Below, one piece after another: positions 57,407 through 64,000 of a stretch of DNA of 64,000 bases. Positions within the stretch are counted from its first letter, which is position 1. Every line of letters begins with the position of its first letter. A program made the translations under genes and the position numbers. Location: positions 2,241,323-2,305,322 of the forward strand of contig CP137675.1 of assembly GCA_037976565.1 (NCBI GenBank), read 5' to 3'. Under the pieces are notes generated by a model, which was not told where the DNA came from, made no database searches, and worked only from the letters and a program-made list of their open reading frames with translations. The stretch comes from Mesocentrotus franciscanus. Taxonomy: Eukaryota; Echinodermata; Echinoidea; Camarodonta; Strongylocentrotidae.

Positions 57407-57689
57407 CAACTAAATTATTCATACCCTTACCAAGTTCTGTAATTTTTTAAGTATGTGAAAATTGTTTTGTCCCCATTTATGTTTCTTGAGAATGTGACAT
57501 ATTGAAGCTTACTTCTAAAAGTATTCAACACTTAAAGGCCCTAATTCAACCAATCTACCTTTCATTCTTGAGTGGCCTCAAAAACTTCAAATTCACAAGA
57601 GGTATGAATAATTTAGCTGTTAGTGTTACCGTTACTATAAATAATTGATTTCTTTTCTAGTCTAAATTTCATATTGCAATATTTTGTAT

Positions 57690-57910
57690 ACAATGTAGCG
57701 AAACTGATGTTTGAGCATCATTTTAAATGAAAACTCGATAAAGAATAAGGTTCCCTTCTCATCTGAACATCATATCATCTTAGGAAAACCGTTTCACTGG
57801 GAAGGGTTCATCGTGAGCATGCACTGATCGGTTGCCAGCTGCCATGTCAACTGACCTCTTCAAAACTATTTTTTTTTTTAACATGATGTCCGTTTATACA
57901 ATACCCCTTT
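57690..57910. repeat. fragment of the fold-back-type element
   Basis: Shares AAAACTCGATAAAGAATAAG and CTGCCATGTCAACTGACCTC-like sequence with 20210-20380. Confidence 0.5.
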
Positions 57911-57963
57911 TTCATGTGCCTACACCAGTAACCAGACATTTGCTTCAGGCTTTATTGCATCAA

Positions 57964-58048
57964 AGGTATAGGGTAATGGTTAGGGTTGCAACTGGGTATT
58001 AGGCTAGGTTTATGGTTAGAGTAAGGGTTAGGTATAGTGTTTGGTCCA
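57964..58048 (+). repeat. short dispersed repeat with GGGTTAG-like units
   Basis: GGTTAGGGTTG, TAGGTTTATGGTTAG and AGGGTTAGGTATAGTGTTTG; the inverse relative is at 23990-24080. Confidence 0.5.
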
Positions 58049-59985
58049 GGGCTGATATCAAGAGAATTCGGTTAGTGAAGGAAATTCATGCGGAGCAATT
58101 GCTGCGGTAGCAAGTGTCGTACAACCACGTACAATCCTTCTGCTTCATAGATCCTGATGGTTAATACTACACTTTTATGATATCTTCTTACAATTTTCTT
58201 CTAGTCTAAACAGGCAACACATCCTGAGCTTTTACTGACTTCACTCTAACCTTTCATTAATTATATTTCTTTCCTTTATTTCCTTGCCTCTGATTGGAAG
58301 ATTGAGACGCCAAGGTTACGAGAGCCTGTAGGGCATGGGCAAATGCATGTCTTAATTCACTCTTTGCACCTCTATGCCCTCGTAATGGTATCATAAATTT
58401 TAACCCATAAGGTCATTTCAGTATTTATGATCTTAATACATCATAAGAGCCAACTGTGGGAGAGATGGCTAATTAGCAGCGGGACCTTGGGGTCAGGCTT
58501 ACAGGGCCAGGCGTACAAAGAAACACATGTAGGGTGCACTTTTTACTCTAGTTTCCTATTAAAGACTTTTATCTAGGAGGGCTGTCATCTAGGAGGGCGT
58601 CTGGGTAGAAAAAAGATATCCATTTCTTGTGGAAAATGCTGTATGACTTTTAACCTCTACATTATTTTGCATGCTTTTGTTTGAGGGGGGCGAGGGTAAC
58701 GCCTTGTTCTTTTCTTTCTTCTTTTGTTAACCCTAATTTTGAAATCCTAGCTAAAAGCCAGTTTCTACGGAAACATGATCACTCCCTTACTGAAGTAGCA
58801 TCCCTATAATTGTAATAATCTTAAAGTAACAAGCCCCTAGGAGATGTAGAGCCATACAACTCTTTCTTACTTACTGCACATAATCAATAATGCACAGTAC
58901 TGAACTACTACCTTATCTTGTGTAAAGTGTAGACCTAAAGCACGAGATGAATTACTATCATTACTTAGAGCAGTATAAATGGGAGATATTATTTGCTCGT
59001 TTTACTACCTACATTTATGGTGCATTGAAAATGATGAGATAGCAACAGATCACATGGCCGAGACATGCCTCATCAAACAAGACATAGCACAGAAAAACAC
59101 TCTGCGAACATGTTGTTGCAAAAATGCAAATTTGATGAGAGCAAGGCAAATTTCCAGATGGATTTCCAATGCTGTTTGCATCCAGGGCCCCCTGTCTGTC
59201 GTCAGCTAATGCGTAATTCATGTAGCCTGCCGCTATAGACACATTGCCATGGCAACCAGACAATTGAGGTTCATCATTGTTGCCACCTTAGTTTGCAAAT
59301 TTGTTCCAAGTGTAGTTAATGTCTTTACAAATTGTCTAGCAATCAGCAGCAGTCTGGTATACCTGGGGAGCCCCTTTCGGCTTCAGTCACGCTTGCTAGG
59401 AGGATCTACCTACCAGTATATAATCCTGGCCTACGCTCACTCAGGTGTTAAGAATAATTAGATTTGTTAAAGCTGGTCAAGTTCTGAAGTCTCGGATTCA
59501 CTCATGATTGCCAATTGACAGATGGATACTGATTAATCATTATTCAAACAGGCAAACACTGATTGAGCAATCAATGATGTATTTTGAGGTGTACATCTAC
59601 AACCTTACCAAAAGATTAAGCATTAAAATGTGTTCAGCATTTTCAAATATACTTTTTGTTTCAATAAAACATTTACATGCAAATTAATACAGTGATTATA
59701 TTGGTCATATCAGGTATTGACAGGACAGGGGGTTTTTGCAGAATTTAATGTCTTTGGATACATATGGAACAAAAAAACTTTTTACAAATTTTTTGATCAC
59801 AAAGGTTTTAACAATTGCATTTTAGTGATATTATGAAAATAAAATAGTGAGCATTTGTTCAATAAACCCCAAAATATACCAAAAATGAAAAGGGAATAGA
59901 AGCAGCTGAAATTAAAAGACGAAGTAAAAAATTCTCTTTTTTTTTTCAAACTCATGAAACAAAGCTCATAGTCACTATATCTTAC

Positions 59986-60201
59986 CAGGCTCCAGAACAG
60001 ATATATGAAGATGAGAATGCTCGCCAAGGTAACCAGACCGATGCCCTCCCAGCCACGCTCCTCGTAGAAGTTGAGGTAATGGTAGGCGCCATTGAGACAG
60101 AGCCAGGTGGAAACGCATACGAGCGGGGTGAGAAGCGTGAAGCAGCTACAGTCTACCAGGATGTTGCGTCTGTCACGGATGCGCTCCGGTTGCTGGATCC
60201 A
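59986..60201 (-). CDS. MARCHF2/3-like E3 ligase, two-transmembrane exon
   Basis: On the minus strand the acceptor is CATCTCAG (before 60201) and the donor is GTAAGA (below 59986). The exon is exactly 72 codons: WIQQPERIRDRRNILVDC, then a hydrophobic helix (FTLLTPLVCVSTWLCLNGAY), a short luminal loop and a second helix (GLVTLASILIFIYLFWSL). This two-helix hairpin follows the RING-CH in MARCHF2 and MARCHF3, which sit in endosomal and ER membranes and ubiquitinate trafficking receptors. Human MARCHF2 has the similar IYLFWTL at the same place. Confidence 0.93.
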
Positions 60202-60431
60202 CTGAGATGGAGGAGGAGGTGGGGAATAACAGAGACAGATGGTCAGGATATGAGGTCATGATACGGGTTAGCTAGGAGTCCACTTTAGGACAAGAATTCT
60301 GAGACAGTCTTGTCAGTTTGCATCCATAGGTTCCATTCATTATGTGTGTAATGCTCCAAACAAAACTCTGAGAAGAAAGATCTTTTTACTTTAAATCTTA
60401 AAACTTCTGATTTATGATCATCATCAGAAAC

Positions 60432-60581
60432 TGGGCACTGTTTCGTAAAAACTTGCTATCCGTAACAAGTTACAATAACTGATACCAACTAATGCAACAG
60501 ATAGATTTGAATGGTTGGGAGCAGATTTGCCATAGATATGTGACAATTGTAATTCGTAGCAAGTTTTATGAAACAAGACCC
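60432..60581. mobile_element. 150-bp MITE with inverted ends
   Basis: GGGCACTGTTTCGTAAAAAC then TTGCTATCCG at the left pairs with CGTAGCAAGTTTTATGAAAC then AAGACCC at the right. Non-coding centre. Confidence 0.7.
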
Positions 60582-60597
60582 TAATTTCATTGAAACA

Positions 60598-60718
60598 CTA
60601 ATGGGGCGTTGCAAGAAAGTTGCAATTGATTGCAAGTTGCGATTGATTGCAATTTGCAAAATTTGCAACTGATATTTGCAATCGATTGCAACTCAACTTT
60701 CTTGCAACGCCCAAATAG
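60598..60718. mobile_element. palindromic MITE, copy 1 of a tandem pair
   Basis: CTAATGGGGCGTTGCAAGAA leads into repeats of TTGCAATTGATTGCAA-type sequence and returns as TTCTTGCAACGCCCAAATAG. The whole element is nearly one palindrome. Confidence 0.85.
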
Positions 60719-60822
60719 TCTCCTAAATTTCCTTGGATTTTGTTAGGATTTAAGTTTTTGACAATTCAATGAAATTAACTAGATCTAGCTTCTATTCTCC
60801 CCCTTCTTTTCTCTCTCTCTTA

Positions 60823-60945
60823 CTAATGGGGCGATGCAAGAACGTTGAGTTGCGATCAATTGCAAATTTGCAATTAATCGCAAGACTTGCGCTTGATTTT
60901 GGAGATTTGCAATTGATTGCAACTTTCTTGCAACGCCCCATTAGA
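60823..60945. mobile_element. palindromic MITE, copy 2 of a tandem pair
   Basis: CTAATGGGGCGATGCAAGAA to TTCTTGCAACGCCCCATTAG, with the ends CTAATGGGGCG/CGCCCCATTAG exactly inverse. It lies 104 bases from copy 1 in the same MARCH-like intron (60202-61588). Confidence 0.88.
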
Positions 60946-61588
60946 ATCTTAATCTTCATGTCTGTAGGGTACTGCATGTATGTAAGGTACTGATAAGAAC
61001 ATTTTGTTTTTTTGCAGCCAGAGCAGTGTTACCTCATACACCCTTACTGGCTCTGTGGATTTTATCTAATTTGAGTCATGAGATTCTGAGAGAGAGCACA
61101 ATATGTACCGGTATGCAAATCACAAACAAAACAGTGAACCTAGATAGCACCACTTAGGATGTAACATAACACACTTAATGAGTTCTGAGCTCGGATGCAC
61201 TTTTTAAAAAGAAGGTTCACCAAGAAATTCTACATTCTACACAGAATATCAAAAGGCCAATGACAGAATAACAGTGCATGACAACATTTCCAAAAATACT
61301 TAAACAGATTAAGTAGAGGAGTTGGAACATGATGGGTGTAAATTCCTACCTGACAGATAACTGCCTCCCCCATATTTAAAAACAAAAATAAAAAAATAAC
61401 AAGACGCTTTGATTTTAATATATCACTTTTACTAACGCAAATTTAAAGAGATCTCCCCTTAAACGATGATGATCTCTCAAGAGGAACCTGCCACATATGG
61501 GATCAAAGTACATTTATCAAAAGGAAATGCTAAAATATTGCATATTTAATGAAAAATTTGCCTCACAGAATATCAATATATAAACTAC

Positions 61589-61808
61589 CTCAGAGAATGG
61601 TCTGCCTTTGCGCTCTGTGGTGAAGTGGTAGTCACAAAGTTCACAGGCGTCTTTTCCTCTCGTCTGCAGCCACTGTTCCAAGCATTTGCGATGCTGGTAG
61701 GTGAGCGTTCCGGAACAATGACATGGGGCAAGCATGTCCTCGTCTGATAGAGGGCCCTCATGGCAGATCCTGCACATGGGCCCATCACCACTGCTTAGCG
61801 AGCCAAAA
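61589..61808 (-). CDS. MARCHF2/3-like E3 ubiquitin ligase, RING-CH exon
   Basis: Read on the minus strand, the exon starts after a TCTAG acceptor at about 61808 and ends with donor GTAGTT below 61589. It encodes GSLSSGDGPMCRICHEG, then MLAPCHCSGTLTYQHRKCLE, QWLQTRGKDACELCDYHF and RKGRPFSE. The C4HC3 spacing (CRIC, CHC, H-x2-C, CELC) with Trp in the QWL position is the RING-CH domain that recruits an E2. RPFSE joined to the W of the next exon matches the MARCHF2/3 RPLxEW junction. The upstream border is less sure because the preceding exon was not found. Confidence 0.93.
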
Positions 61809-64000
61809 CTAGACAGTTTCAGAAAGGGGAAAGATATTATGAATGTAGTTGACTGATATTCTTTTACTTTTTCACTTTTTCACTTTATAAAGAAACAAAT
61901 TACTCATGTTTAGAGTAAAAAATTATCTTTGGTCGATAGATGTAACAACAAGAAAATATCAGAAATGGAAAGGGCCTGTATCATTTCTGGTGGAAAAGAA
62001 TCATGCCCCCTGAAGAAAAAAAAGGGGAAATCAAATTTTGTTCCTATATTATTTATAAAACATATTGCTCCTACCTGGCGATTGTTAAAATTTCCCTGAT
62101 CATATAAATGAAGTCCTACAAGGTAATATTCACTGTTTCTCGTATACTTTATTGAATCACTACAGTTGTTTTATTTTGGGTAATGAAATCCTACAATCTA
62201 CATGTACAATTGTACATGTACAAAGTATATTGCCCCCCCCCCCATCCCAAAAAAACAACAACAAAAAGGCCATGAAAGGCACTACAACCCACCTGTTGTA
62301 CAACATACATAAAGGCTTCAATTGTATAATAGGAAACATTTCAGCAATGCAATGCAGGTTTACATGTAAATTGTATGAATAGTCTTTTCTTTTAACACAT
62401 TACTTCCTTTACCAAAGGCTTGTAGAAATGCATCCAAATTGTTATTCTTTATATGTGTTGAACTCCCAGCATCAAACAACCTTTACTATTAAGAGGTAAA
62501 GAGTATAAATGATAAGACTAATCAATCACGAGGCCAGCCTCTTTCAGGGGCCCAGACACAATGAAGGAAGCTTATAGACTTAAAGCAAGTACCATGTTGT
62601 AAGTCTCTTCCTTCAGTAATACAAGTACGGTAACCTCTGTGAATCTTTGAATCCCTGATCAATACTTTTGACAGCCACATGGATACATACAATAGGTTGG
62701 AACCTCACAAAGAGTGACTTGGCACATTACAAATACAATGTGATCGCTTTCCTCTTAAAGAGATATCATTGTTGATCACCTTACAATCATTACACAAGCA
62801 TTTCTTATTAAAGGTACATGTAGCCAGGTGTGGAAAGCAATAAAAGTGCAGATAACTGATGGATTTTATCGTTTCCTTTCAGCTTATCATTAAAAAAAGC
62901 AACAGCAAAATACAATGTGTGTGACTTACGCCCTCCCAGGACTTAATGATTCCATAAGTGGCTGAAAATACATGCATGATTTCTTCTTTCTTTTTTTTTA
63001 AAACTCAATTTATACACTTAATTGTTCTTGTATTGAGGCCTACCTGTACACATATATCCCCCCAAAAGAAGTTTACTGTACAAAAGTATATAACATCATT
63101 TCAAGATATGTGTGAGTAATCGGACCCAATGAAATTTCTCCAGATATTCAAATGTCAAGCTGTATATTCAACTAAAGGGAATGATTAAAACTATTGCCCA
63201 AAGGTCGATGTACATCTACTTTAAGGTGATACCTCTAATCTCAGGGTCACTAAGAGATGATCAAGTCCATATCCAGCTTAAAATGTTGACCAATCAGAAT
63301 CAGATATCCCCCCCCCCCTCTCTCTCTCTCTCTCTCCACACACAGTATGAAATATTAAACTGTTCTGGAATGTTTAATCAATGCTGATACTTTTCTTTCT
63401 GTTTTCATCTTCAAGAAGGAGGAGATATAATCTACTCTTAATTCACTTTATGACCTTCTCTAAGAACATCCGGACTACAACAATTATCAGAATATTAGGT
63501 CTAAAATGCAAATATCAAAGAGAATTCCATTTGTAACCAAGATATGAAGCTGTAGAACTTCCTCCTTTTTTTCTCTTCCTCCATTTTCACTCTTGTTATC
63601 CTCCATCCATCCATCGATCACTATTAAATGCCATATCCAGACCATGAAGGTTGTCTATCTTATTGAGGAGGACAAACCTGATATATTCCCTAGCTGATGG
63701 TGTCTGTCTTCTATTCATCCATATCTACCCTAGCTGCACCAGACAGACAGAGCTAGCATGTAGACTGAGGCACACACAACAGAGATGAATTCACACAATA
63801 CATGTGCACTATAGATGTGTCACATCTTTTCATCCCCATCATTACCTCACACCCTGACAAGTGGTCATTTTTTTTTTCTCGCTGGACCATCCATCGGCCC
63901 TGCCATGCATCGAGTGACCTCAGTGCTAATTGGAAGTCCCTGTGTCCAGACAGTATTGTTGAATGACCACTGGTGCCAAGATAGAATGGTCAATAGAATG
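61809..64000 (-). other. 5' intron of the MARCH-like gene (partial)
   Basis: The RING-CH exon starts with an acceptor and a split codon, so at least one exon lies further up on the minus strand. No N-terminal MARCH coding sequence was recognised to 64000. The stretch is AT-rich with C runs at 62232 and 63308 and a CT run at 63318. Confidence 0.5.

Noticed and set aside
57964..58048. Interstitial telomere sequence
   Set aside because: Only scattered GGGTTAG units; the whole segment has an inverse relative at 23990-24080 and is better explained as a dispersed repeat.

Overview
The window is animal nuclear DNA: AT-rich, intron-dense, with GT-AG splicing and many short dispersed repeats. tRNA-like SINEs, MITE-like inverted repeats, fold-back elements with 15-bp internal repeats and frequent ACATGTA-type motifs suggest a marine invertebrate deuterostome, most likely a sea urchin. 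The species assignment is an inference. The protein matches below come from recognising motifs and recalled family sequences, not from a search.

Positions 1372-38897 (+) hold the 3' two thirds of an ASH1L (Ash1) histone H3K36 methyltransferase gene. I could chain 22 coding exons by splice sites and reading phase. In order they encode a Lys-rich and Ser/Thr/Pro-rich linker, the FxLP MRG15-docking segment, AWS, SET, post-SET, bromodomain, PHD finger, BAH domain and the conserved C-terminal tail with its stop. The 5' part of the gene lies before the window. Two exons are out of frame as given: exon 1 is one base short and the SET exon is two bases short, just before the NHSC motif. These are either assembly errors or real lesions.

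Positions 51071-61808 (-) hold three exons of a MARCHF2/3-like membrane-associated RING-CH E3 ubiquitin ligase: RING-CH, two transmembrane helices, and a C-terminal tail ending in a possible PDZ ligand. Its 5' exon(s) were not found and probably lie beyond the window. The two genes converge, and the 12 kb between their stop codons holds probable 3' UTRs and unassigned AT-rich DNA.

The introns hold most of the unusual material. This includes a nearly homogeneous array of about 25 copies of a 54-bp unit inside the BAH-domain intron, and a SINE with a 7SL-RNA-like head whose tail matches a nearby tRNA-headed SINE. There is also a TTAA-ended MITE family with at least four copies, an inverted pair of hairpin elements 4 kb apart, and a tandem pair of perfectly bordered palindromic elements. 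Other items are a dispersed repeat carrying nuclear-receptor-type AGGTCA direct repeats, and a partial tandem triplication that copied a splice acceptor in front of a bromodomain exon. No bacterial-type system, CRISPR array or intact transposase or reverse transcriptase gene was seen.
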